Of a stretch of 45,791 bases of DNA, positions 33,414 to 40,927 are shown in pieces. Source of the DNA: a bacterium (GTDB lineage: Bacteria; Acidobacteriota; Polarisedimenticolia; Polarisedimenticolales; Polarisedimenticolaceae); NCBI GenBank assembly GCA_024226515.1, contig JAAELQ010000126.1:1-45791 (forward strand), written 5' to 3'. The position numbers were made by a program, and so were the translations under genes. Below the pieces are notes generated by a model that was given only the letters and a program-made list of their open reading frames with translations, had not been told where the DNA came from and ran no database searches. Each line of letters starts with the position of its first letter. The first letter of the stretch is position 1.

Positions 33414-36400
33414 GTGCGGAACCACGCTGTCAGTCTCGGTATTACTCTGTTCATCATCTGCGTCGCAGGAACGGTGAGTTCTTCACCGGCCGCCGCAGGG
33501 GAGTTCGAACCGGGGCTCCCCCTCGTCGATTCAAGCAACGTCGAGCTGCTCGGAACCTGGGACGCCGGGGGACGCGGCGACGTTCGCGCCGTCGCGACGA
33601 CGGTCGGCGGGGATCTCGTCATCGCCGAGGGGCGGCACCTGAAGACGCTGTCCATGGCGGACCCGAGCGCGCCGGTCCAGCTCGGTCACGTGGCGCTGCC
33701 GTCGGACGTCGAGGACATCGCGATCGCGGGCAGCTACGCCATCGTCGCGGCCGGCTCGTCGGGTGTCGTCACCGTCAGCCTCGCCAACCTCGATCGCCCC
33801 CTCGTCCTCTCCGCGTTTGCCACGCCCGGCTCGTCGCGCGGGCTCGCCGTCGCGGGCGGGGTGGCGTACGTGGCGGACGGCCCGAGCGGGCTACAGCTCG
33901 TCGACGTCTCGAACCCGCTGCACCCGGTGACGCTCGGCTCGCTGGCCACCGGCGGCGACGCGCGCGGCGTCGCGCTGTCCGGTCAGCACGCCCTCGTGGC
34001 CGACGCGATTTCCGGGCTGCACGTCGTGGACGTCTCCGTCCCTTCGGCACCCGTCGAGGACGGGCTCCTGCCGACGCCCGGTAGTGCGGTGGACGTCGTC
34101 GCCGACGGCGTGACCGCATACGTTGCCGACGGCACGGCCGGCCTGACCGTGGTCGACGTCGACACACCGACCAGTCCCGTCGAGATCGGCAGCTTCCAGA
34201 CGATGACGACCGGCTTCGTCGAGGGCGTGACGCTGCGCGGCAGTGAGTTGCTTCTCGCGGAGAACGGCTTCGGGCTGCGCGTGCTCGACGTCACCGATCC
34301 GACCGCACCGTTCGAGCTCAGCTCTCTGCCCGCGGACGATGGGTGCGAGATCGCCGTCGCGGGCGACACGGCTCTCCTTGCGGCGGGGACCGAGGGACTC
34401 CGGGTCGTCGACGTGACGGACAGCGAGGGCCCCGCGGGTCTCGCCTTCGTTCCCGAGCAGACGGCCGAGGGCGTTGCCTCGAACGGCACGCACGCTTTCC
34501 TGGCGAGCCTGTTCGAGCTCAGCATCGTCGATCTGACCGATCCGTTCGTGCCGCTGGAGGTCGGGTCCTTCCCGATCACGGCCGGCCACGACGTGGTCGT
34601 CGCCGGCCAGTACGCCTACGTGGCCCACGACGACTTCAGCATCGTGGACGTGTCCGACCCCACCGCGCCGTCCGAGGTCGGCAATCTGACTTTCTTCTCC
34701 GAGAAGGTCGCGCTGTTCGGGGACCACGCCTATGTCGGGGCCGGCCCTGCCGGGTTGGAGATCGTCGACGTAAGCGACCCCTCGAACCCGACCGTCGTCG
34801 GCACTTTCGATACCGACTTCTGGGCCCGGGGCACGGCCGCGAACGGTTCGCTGGCCTTCGTGGCCGACGACGTCGCCGGCGTGCACATCGTCGATGTGAC
34901 CGACAAGACGAACCCGTCCGAACTCGGCTTCATTCCCGCCTATGGCTCCCCGAGGGACGTGGTCATCTCGGGCGACTACCTGTTCATCGGCGAGCTGGGA
35001 CAGTTACGGGTGATCGACGTCTCGGACCCCGCCGATCCGGACGAGGTGACCTTCGTCTCCGGAGTCGGCGCACACGACCTCGAGCTCGTCGGCAACACGC
35101 TCTGGGTCGCCAACTACTTCTACGGTATGCGGTGGTACGACGTCACCGACCCGACGGCTCCGATCCTCGTGGGTACCTACGAGACCCCCGGCATCGCGCT
35201 GAACATCGCGCCCACGTCGCTGGACATGGTGCTCGTGGCCGGCAGCGGGGCCGGATTCAGTATCCTCGACGTCTCCGACCCGTCGGGACCGATCGAGACG
35301 AGTCACTTCCGGAACGAGGGCCGGGCTCGCGACGTCGCGCTGCGCTCCGGCACTGCGTGGGTCGCCGACTGGACCTCGCACCGGGTCCGCGGCATCGACG
35401 TCTCCGATTCGACCGCCCCCGCCGAGGTGGGCGGTCTAGATACCTGGCTACCCAGGGCGATCACGATCGACGGCGATCACGCCTACGTGTCCGGCAGCTC
35501 CGTGCACGTGCTCGACGTGACCGCTCCGGCGTCGCCGACCGAAGTGGGAAACTTCGGTCCCAGCGAGCCGCGGGGTGTCGCGGTCGACGGCGGCCTGGCC
35601 CACGTGGCCGACTTCGGCCAGTTCGAGCTGTACGACGTCGCCGTTCCGAGCGCCGCGAACCTGGTCGGCAGCGTCGTGTCGAGCGGCGACTCCGGCGACG
35701 TCGCGGTCGCCGGCACGCATGCCTACGTCGCGAAGATGGCGCTGGGTCTCGAGGTCATCGATGTCTCGAATCCGCTGTCGCCCTCCGTCGTCGGCCAGCT
35801 CGTCACCGACCAAGCGCTCGACGTTGCGGTGAGCGGGGTGCTGGCCTATGTCGCCGACGGCACCGGCGGCCTGCGCATCGTCCTCGTCTCGAACCCGGCC
35901 AACCCGCAGCTGCTCGCCACGCACCCGACCCCCGGGTCGGCCCACGGCGTGGAGCTGTTCGGCAAGCTCGCCGTGGTCGCGACCGACGACGCGGGGATCC
36001 GCATCGTCGACGTCGCCGACCCGTTCAACCCGGTCGAGGTCGGCCACCTCGACACGGAGGTGTCGGCGGCCCGCGCTCAGAAGATCGCGCTCGTCGGGGA
36101 CATCGCCTACGTCGCGTGGGACGCCGAGGGCATGGCCATCGTGTCCGTCGACCCGGACCGCGACGACGACGGCACGCTCAACGACGCCGACGTCTGCCCC
36201 GACGTGTCCGACAACCAGACCGACGCCGACGCGGACGGCCACGGCGCCGCCTGCGACTGCAACGACGCGAACTCCGCCGTCTTCCCGGGCTCGGTCGAGA
36301 TCAACGACGGGCTGGACAACGACTGCCCCGGCGAACCCGGCCACGGGCTGGCGGACGAGACCGGCTCCGGGTCGGGCTTCCTCGATCCGTCGAGCCCGGA

Positions 36401-36632
36401 CACGTACCACTGGTCGACGCAGCCGGGGGCGACGCTCTACCAGGCGGTGCGTTCGACGACGCCCGACTTCAGCGGAGGCTGCGCGAGCCTGACGACTTCG
36501 GATCCGAAGTGGGTCGACGCGCCGCCGCCGCCGGGAGTCGTCTACCACTACCTCAACCGCACGCTGCAGCCGATCGCGGGTAGCTGGGGCGCGGACTCCG
36601 CCGGCGTCGAGCGGACGGTCCCGTGCCTGTGA
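33414..36632 (+). CDS. exported 20-unit LVIVD repeat protein with MopE-like tail
   Basis: 1,072 residues from a GTG set by AGGAGG at 33403-33408. The signal peptide covers about residues 1-28 (LGITLFIICVAGTVSSSPAA). About 20 LVIVD-type repeats of roughly 43 residues fill residues 40-910. Each has 'A.V.G..AYVA.G..GL.VVDVSDP..P..VG', predicting one or more large beta-propellers. A calcium-type segment (PDRDDDGTLNDADVCPDV) and a MopE-like metal-binding motif (CDCNDANSAVFPGSVEINDG, then LDNDCPG) follow. A final domain of about 90 residues (DTYHWSTQPGATLYQAVR, then VVYHYLNRTL) resembles the Ig-like end of MopE-tail proteins. It is probably a surface or secreted adhesin-like protein. No anchor is visible. 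Confidence 0.87.
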   Translation: MRNHAVSLGITLFIICVAGTVSSSPAAAGEFEPGLPLVDSSNVELLGTWDAGGRGDVRAVATTVGGDLVIAEGRHLKTLSMADPSAPVQLGHVALPSDVEDIAIAGSYAIVAAGSSGVVTVSLANLDRPLVLSAFATPGSSRGLAVAGGVAYVADGPSGLQLVDVSNPLHPVTLGSLATGGDARGVALSGQHALVADAISGLHVVDVSVPSAPVEDGLLPTPGSAVDVVADGVTAYVADGTAGLTVVDVDTPTSPVEIGSFQTMTTGFVEGVTLRGSELLLAENGFGLRVLDVTDPTAPFELSSLPADDGCEIAVAGDTALLAAGTEGLRVVDVTDSEGPAGLAFVPEQTAEGVASNGTHAFLASLFELSIVDLTDPFVPLEVGSFPITAGHDVVVAGQYAYVAHDDFSIVDVSDPTAPSEVGNLTFFSEKVALFGDHAYVGAGPAGLEIVDVSDPSNPTVVGTFDTDFWARGTAANGSLAFVADDVAGVHIVDVTDKTNPSELGFIPAYGSPRDVVISGDYLFIGELGQLRVIDVSDPADPDEVTFVSGVGAHDLELVGNTLWVANYFYGMRWYDVTDPTAPILVGTYETPGIALNIAPTSLDMVLVAGSGAGFSILDVSDPSGPIETSHFRNEGRARDVALRSGTAWVADWTSHRVRGIDVSDSTAPAEVGGLDTWLPRAITIDGDHAYVSGSSVHVLDVTAPASPTEVGNFGPSEPRGVAVDGGLAHVADFGQFELYDVAVPSAANLVGSVVSSGDSGDVAVAGTHAYVAKMALGLEVIDVSNPLSPSVVGQLVTDQALDVAVSGVLAYVADGTGGLRIVLVSNPANPQLLATHPTPGSAHGVELFGKLAVVATDDAGIRIVDVADPFNPVEVGHLDTEVSAARAQKIALVGDIAYVAWDAEGMAIVSVDPDRDDDGTLNDADVCPDVSDNQTDADADGHGAACDCNDANSAVFPGSVEINDGLDNDCPGEPGHGLADETGSGSGFLDPSSPDTYHWSTQPGATLYQAVRSTTPDFSGGCASLTTSDPKWVDAPPPPGVVYHYLNRTLQPIAGSWGADSAGVERTVPCL
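33560..36150 (+). repeat. tandem LVIVD-coding repeats
   Basis: Twenty imperfect units of about 125-135 bases, each containing a GTCGACGTCTC-like core that encodes VDVS. Similarity at DNA level is moderate, consistent with old duplication. Confidence 0.8.
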
Positions 36633-36762
36633 TGCTCCGCCGAGGCGCGCGACCGCCGCATCCTTAGGGGGTTTCCAGCCGCTAGTGCTCGACCGCATGC
36701 GCAGTGCTTTGCTAACGTGGCATCTGTGACACGCCCGCCGGGGCGTCCGGGGGACCACGGCC

Positions 36763-38118
36763 GTGAAGCAACTACTCGTACTCGGCGCCGGACAGAGCGC
36801 TTCATTCCTGGTCGCTCAGCTGCTCGCGGATGCCGAAAGCGAGGACTGGTTCGTTACCGTCGGCGACCTCGACCTCGAGCTGGCGCAGCGCTGCGTCGGC
36901 GCTCACTCGCGGGGCGACGCGGAGCGGTTCGACGTCAACGACGCCGGGCTGCGCTCGACCCAGATCGAGCACGCCGACGTCGTGATCAACATGCTGCCCG
37001 CGGCGTACCAGGACCTCGTGGCGTGGGATTGCGTCGCCCACGGACGGCACATGCTCTCGGTCTCGTATCGGGATCAGACGGTGCGCGACCTGGATCTGGA
37101 CGCCAAACGCAAGGGCGTGCTGCTGCTCTGCGAGATGGGCCTGGATCCGGGCATCGACCACATGTCGGCGATTTCGTTGATCCGCCGCCTCGAGGGCGAC
37201 GGTGGTCGCATCGTCGGGTTCTGCTCCTACGGCAGCGGGATCCCCGCGCCCGAACAGAACCACAACCCGTTGCGCTACGTGATCACCTGGGATCCGCGCA
37301 ACGTGGTCATGGCCGGCTTCGAGGGCGCCCAGTACATGGAGAACGGCAACATCAAGATCGTTCCGTTCCACCAGGTATTCCACCACACCTGGGCGGTGGA
37401 CGTCGAGGGGGTGGGCAAGTTGGAGGCCTACGCCAATCGCGACTCGATGTCGTACATGCAGTCGTTCGGCCTGCACGACGTCGGGACGATGATCCGCGGG
37501 ACGCTGCGCTACCCGGGCTGGAGCGAGACCTGGGCGCAGATCGTTCGCCTGGGACTGCCCAACGAGACGCTACGCATTCCCGACCTGGCCGACCGGAGCT
37601 ACGCCGACGTCGTGAAGATGTTCCTGCCGTTGAACATCTCGAGCGCTCCGCTCGAACAGCGGGTCGCGAGATTCCTGCGCATCAGCCCGACCGGCACGAT
37701 CATGGAGAACCTCCGCTGGCTCGGCCTGTTCTCGGACGAGCGCATCGGCTGCACGGGCGACACTTCCGCGGCAATGCTCGTCCACCTGCTGACGAAACGG
37801 CTTCCGCGGACAAGCGACACGCGGGACATGGTCGTTCTGGTCCACGAGCTGGACGTCGAGTATCCGGACGACGATCGTGCGGCCGAGCGGATCCGCTCGA
37901 CGCTCGTCGTCGAGGGCGAGCCCAGCGGTTTCACCGCCATGTCCAGGACCGTCGGCCTACCGGTGGCCATCGCGACCCGGCTGCTGCTGCGCGGTGAGCT
38001 GTCGTTGACCGGCACCCTGATCCCGACGCACCCGGCGATCTTCGCCCCCGTGTTGCGGGAGATCGAACGGGCCGGACTGCGTTTCACCGAGACGACCCAG
38101 CCGCTGGAGAGCTCATAA
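36763..38118 (+). CDS. saccharopine reductase-like dehydrogenase (LYS9 type)
   Basis: 451 residues from GTG 36763. The N-terminal Rossmann motif MKQLLVLGAGQSASFLVAQL (GxGxxxxxxA type) begins the protein. VVINMLPAAYQDLVAWDCV, LLCEMGLDPGIDHMSA and GFCSYGSGIPAPEQNHNPL are hallmarks of saccharopine dehydrogenases (NADP+, L-glutamate-forming), as are NPLRYVITWDPRNVV and GTMIRGTLRYPGWSETW. The length (about 450) fits yeast Lys9 and bacterial homologues. The next gene starts 13 bases downstream and belongs to the partner enzyme class, so both probably act on lysine-derived or ornithine-derived opine intermediates in the cytoplasm. All recognisable motifs are intact. Confidence 0.9.
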   Translation: MKQLLVLGAGQSASFLVAQLLADAESEDWFVTVGDLDLELAQRCVGAHSRGDAERFDVNDAGLRSTQIEHADVVINMLPAAYQDLVAWDCVAHGRHMLSVSYRDQTVRDLDLDAKRKGVLLLCEMGLDPGIDHMSAISLIRRLEGDGGRIVGFCSYGSGIPAPEQNHNPLRYVITWDPRNVVMAGFEGAQYMENGNIKIVPFHQVFHHTWAVDVEGVGKLEAYANRDSMSYMQSFGLHDVGTMIRGTLRYPGWSETWAQIVRLGLPNETLRIPDLADRSYADVVKMFLPLNISSAPLEQRVARFLRISPTGTIMENLRWLGLFSDERIGCTGDTSAAMLVHLLTKRLPRTSDTRDMVVLVHELDVEYPDDDRAAERIRSTLVVEGEPSGFTAMSRTVGLPVAIATRLLLRGELSLTGTLIPTHPAIFAPVLREIERAGLRFTETTQPLESS

Positions 38119-38131
38119 CGAAGGAGACGCG

Positions 38132-39265
38132 ATGCTCAGCCTCGGCGTAGTTGCCCGATCACGGAAAGAGAACGAACAACGCCTCCCGATCCACCCCGAC
38201 CACTTCGATTTCATCCCCCGGTCCGTGCGCGACTCGATCCGCTTCGAGCACGGATACGGCAAGCCGTTCAACATCGCGGACGACGAATTGCTCCGTCGCT
38301 TCGGTGGAGTGGCAGCCCGCGACGAACTGCTCGGTGGCGGCGACGTCGTCCTGCTGCCCAAGCCCCTGCCGGAAGACCTGCAGGAGATGCGCAAGGGAGG
38401 CGTCCTCTGGGGCTGGCCCCACTGCGTGCAACAGGAAGAGATCACCCAGGTCGCCATCGACCGGCGGCTGACCCTGATCGCCTGGGAGGCGATGTTCAGC
38501 TGGAAGGGTGAGACGCACGATATGCACCTGTTCGACCGCAACAACGAGATGGCCGGCTACTGCGGTGTGATCCACGCCCTCGGCCTGACCGGCAAGGACG
38601 GCAACTACGGACCCCAGTCCCGGGCCCGCGTGCTGAGCCACGGCTCGGTCAGCCGCGGCGCGATCTTCGCCCTGCGGGGGCGGGGTTTCGAGGACATCGA
38701 GGTCTACACGCAGCGCCCGCCGTGGAACGTCCACGACAAGATCCCCGGCTGCCGCTACGGACAGATGATCGACGACGAGTCGAAGGACGGCATGATGGTT
38801 GTCGAGGAGGACGGTACCGCCCGCCCGCTCGTCGAGTCGCTGGCGGAGGGCGACGTGATCGTCAACGGAATCCTGCAGGACACCGACCGACCGCTGATGT
38901 TCCTCGGCGAGCAGGAGGCCGACCGGCTGAAGTGCGGCGCGCTGATCGTCGACGTCAGCTGCGATCTCGCGATGGGCTTCCCCTTCGCGCGCCCCACGTC
39001 GTTCGAGCGGCCGACCTTCGACGTGGGTGCGGTGACCTACTACGCGGTCGACCACACTCCGAGCTATCTGTGGCGGAGCGCTTCGTGGGAGCTGTCGCGG
39101 GTCGTCGTCGCGTTCCTCGAAACGGTCATGGGCGGAGCTGACGCGTGGGCCGGCGATGAGACGATCCGGCGGGCCATCGAGATCCGCGACGGCGTGCTGC
39201 GTAATCCGAGGATCGCCCGTTTCCAGCACCGCGCCGTCGATTTTCCACACGACGTCGCCGACTGA
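38132..39265 (+). CDS. N5-(carboxyethyl)ornithine synthase / lysine-forming saccharopine dehydrogenase-like protein
   Basis: 377 residues; ATG behind AAGGAG. It belongs to the alanine dehydrogenase/PNT-type opine dehydrogenases. The opening VVARSRKENEQRLPIHPDHF and HGYGKPFNIADDEL, then WGWPHCVQQEEITQVAIDRR, AWEAMFSW, FDRNNEMAGYCGVIHAL, GDVIVNGILQDT, LIVDVSCDLAMG and YYAVDHTPSYLW follow the carboxyethylornithine-synthase family closely. The nucleotide-binding loop is altered (LSHGSVSRGAIFAL, in place of GxGxxG). Animal and plant lysine-ketoglutarate reductase has the same fold, and here the gene directly follows a saccharopine reductase. A split LKR/SDH lysine pathway is therefore the leading hypothesis; an ornithine opine is the alternative. 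Confidence 0.85.
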   Translation: MLSLGVVARSRKENEQRLPIHPDHFDFIPRSVRDSIRFEHGYGKPFNIADDELLRRFGGVAARDELLGGGDVVLLPKPLPEDLQEMRKGGVLWGWPHCVQQEEITQVAIDRRLTLIAWEAMFSWKGETHDMHLFDRNNEMAGYCGVIHALGLTGKDGNYGPQSRARVLSHGSVSRGAIFALRGRGFEDIEVYTQRPPWNVHDKIPGCRYGQMIDDESKDGMMVVEEDGTARPLVESLAEGDVIVNGILQDTDRPLMFLGEQEADRLKCGALIVDVSCDLAMGFPFARPTSFERPTFDVGAVTYYAVDHTPSYLWRSASWELSRVVVAFLETVMGGADAWAGDETIRRAIEIRDGVLRNPRIARFQHRAVDFPHDVAD

Positions 39266-39273
39266 ATCGCGGT

Positions 39274-39300
39274 CCGGCTCTCGGGCGGCACGAGAGCCGG
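39274..39300 (+). terminator. stem-loop after the opine-dehydrogenase operon
   Basis: CCGGCTCTCG (39274-39283) and CGAGAGCCGG (39291-39300) form a perfect 10-base stem with a 7-base loop, 8 bases after the stop. There is no T-run, so it is a weak or factor-assisted terminator. Confidence 0.5.
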
Positions 39301-39616
39301 GAAGTCTCGGCTTGCCCGCGCCCCGAGTTCGCGGCACACTCATGGCAGTTCATCGATGAGCCGCCATCCGGCCCGTAGGGTACTCGTACAAATGAGGCAG
39401 GGTCATTTCGGGGCAGTGCCAGGACACCTCTACACGAATCAGGCTCGGAATCTCGCGTCACCCGACACTCGATCGTCACAAAGAATCTCGCGTTTTCATT
39501 AGCGGCCGGGCCGGGTTTTGGGAATAATCCCGTGGCTGCGGTGATGCGTCGTCGGCGCATCGCTTCAGATGGGTTCAGTTTCGTTGAAATTCATGAGACA
39601 CCGGAGGACAATCGAT
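39301..39616. other. intergenic region upstream of the 39617 gene
   Basis: No coding sequence is supported. GAATCTCGCGT occurs twice (39448-39458 and 39483-39493), 35 bases apart, which could be operator half-sites. The downstream Shine-Dalgarno GGAGGA is at about 39603-39608. No convincing promoter pair was found. Confidence 0.35.
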
Positions 39617-40684
39617 ATGAAGCGTTTCAAGGCCGCACCGGCCCTGGTCATCCTAGCCACGCTCTTGTTGAGTGCGGGCTCGATCCAAGCATCCGACCTG
39701 GTCGGGCAACTCGGCATTCTGGACGTGACGGCCGCCAACGGCGGCATCAACCCGGCAACGGGCAACGCCTGGGCGTTCGGCGATACCTACCGCATCGTCT
39801 TCGCCACCAGCGTGGGAAGAGATGCGTTGTCCGGGGATGTCGCCGACTACAACGCGCGAGTACAGGACGTGGCCAACGCGGCCGGTCTCGGCGCCGTAAC
39901 CTGGAGAGCGATCGCTTCGACGAACGCCGACTGGGGTGGGACGGCCACCGTCGACGCGAGGGACAACACGTTCACGAACCCGAGCGTGGACGGCGCCGGC
40001 GTAGCCATCTTCCTCATCGACGGAATCACCAAGATCGCCGACGACAACAACGATCTGTGGGATGGCACCATCGACAACAGGATCGACAGGACCGAGCACA
40101 ACACGGCCTACATCGCCCCGGCCGGTTCGCCCTTCGCGGAATACGGAAGCGTGTGGACGGGCACGGACCAGTTCGGGGAGAATCGCGGGCGTGCTGCGCT
40201 CGGCGGAGACAGTGCCGACCTCGGGCTGACGATCGTGACCAACTCCCAGTGGACGCGTCGATCCGAGCAAGCGGGCAACGACAAGCCCCTCGGTTTGTAC
40301 GCGGTTTCCACCGTGCTGACGATCAATGCGCGCGGCCTGCTCTTTTCGCCCGATACCACGAGGTTCGCATACACGCCCAACGGGGTCGTGCTGATCTATG
40401 ACGCCAACGGTTACACGCTGAACCTCGAGACCGGCGACATCACGCTGGCGTTCAACGGTGTGGCTCGCGGCTTGCAGAACCTCGATTGCATCCATCAGCA
40501 AGACGACGGTCTGTTCCTCTTCTCGACGAAGTCCAACCAGATCGTCGTGACGCCGGCCGGAGCGGTGATCGTGATCGCACAGAACGTCTATCGTTTGGAA
40601 GCGAACGGGACCCTGACGCCGATCGTGAACGGGCAGAACCTCGGGATCGACGCGTGCGATATCGCCACGGCCGAGGCCGACTGA
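39617..40684 (+). CDS. exported protein with two C-terminal PQNVY repeats
   Basis: 355 residues; ATG 39617 after GGAGGA. The signal peptide (about 1-25) is FKAAPALVILATLLLSAGS..QA. Residues about 26-225 form a domain with AFGDTYRIVFATSVGRDALS, DYNARVQDVANAAGLGAVTW, IASTNADWGGTATVDARDN and LWDGTIDNRID. Comparable domains occur in exported proteins of exosortase-bearing and planctomycete-like bacteria, but no PEP-CTERM anchor is present here. The C-terminal 125 residues carry two PQNVY-type repeats (VLIYDANGY and IVIAQNVY) with LQNLDCIHQQDDGLFLFST. They end GIDACD, as in the 10890 protein (GVDVDACD). A strong terminator follows. Confidence 0.75.
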   Translation: MKRFKAAPALVILATLLLSAGSIQASDLVGQLGILDVTAANGGINPATGNAWAFGDTYRIVFATSVGRDALSGDVADYNARVQDVANAAGLGAVTWRAIASTNADWGGTATVDARDNTFTNPSVDGAGVAIFLIDGITKIADDNNDLWDGTIDNRIDRTEHNTAYIAPAGSPFAEYGSVWTGTDQFGENRGRAALGGDSADLGLTIVTNSQWTRRSEQAGNDKPLGLYAVSTVLTINARGLLFSPDTTRFAYTPNGVVLIYDANGYTLNLETGDITLAFNGVARGLQNLDCIHQQDDGLFLFSTKSNQIVVTPAGAVIVIAQNVYRLEANGTLTPIVNGQNLGIDACDIATAEAD

Positions 40685-40718
40685 CGTACCGCGCAGTCGA
40701 TGAGTGAATCGGAGGAGA

Positions 40719-40756
40719 GCCACCGGCGGTCGAATCGATCGCCGGTGGCTTTTTTT
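40719..40756 (+). terminator. Rho-independent terminator
   Basis: Perfect 10-base stem GCCACCGGCG / CGCCGGTGGC (40719-40728, 40740-40749), 11-base loop, then seven T residues (40750-40756). It ends transcription of the 39617 gene. Confidence 0.92.
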
Positions 40757-40839
40757 CAAGGACGAGATACTCGGCCGCGACTGCGCCGCCCCTACCGATC
40801 GTCCCGGGTCCTTCCTGCGTCTTGCCCCTCGAAAAACCG

Positions 40840-40868
40840 TTGACACCGCCAATCGTGTAGCGTATCTC
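40840..40868 (+). promoter_or_regulatory. sigma-70-type promoter for the Cys-rich M19 protein
   Basis: Consensus TTGACA (40840-40845), 17-base spacer, TATCTC (40863-40868), giving a leader of about 50 bases before GTG 40928. It is the best -35 box seen in the window. Confidence 0.6.
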
Positions 40869-40927
40869 CTTCAGTTAGCTCGCATCGACGCCCTCCAATT
40901 CTGCCACCGAGACCAGGGAGACAGACT

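Noticed and set aside
33560..36150. Regular repeats considered as a CRISPR array
   Set aside because: Units are coding, about 43 residues long, imperfect, and have no unique spacers.
34343..36583. A 746-codon plus-strand frame overlapping the LVIVD gene
   Set aside because: Arg/Gly-rich +1 shadow of the LVIVD repeats, with no start signal or domain.
36700..36762. TTTGCTAACGT considered as the -10 of a promoter for the saccharopine reductase gene
   Set aside because: No acceptable -35 box at the right distance.
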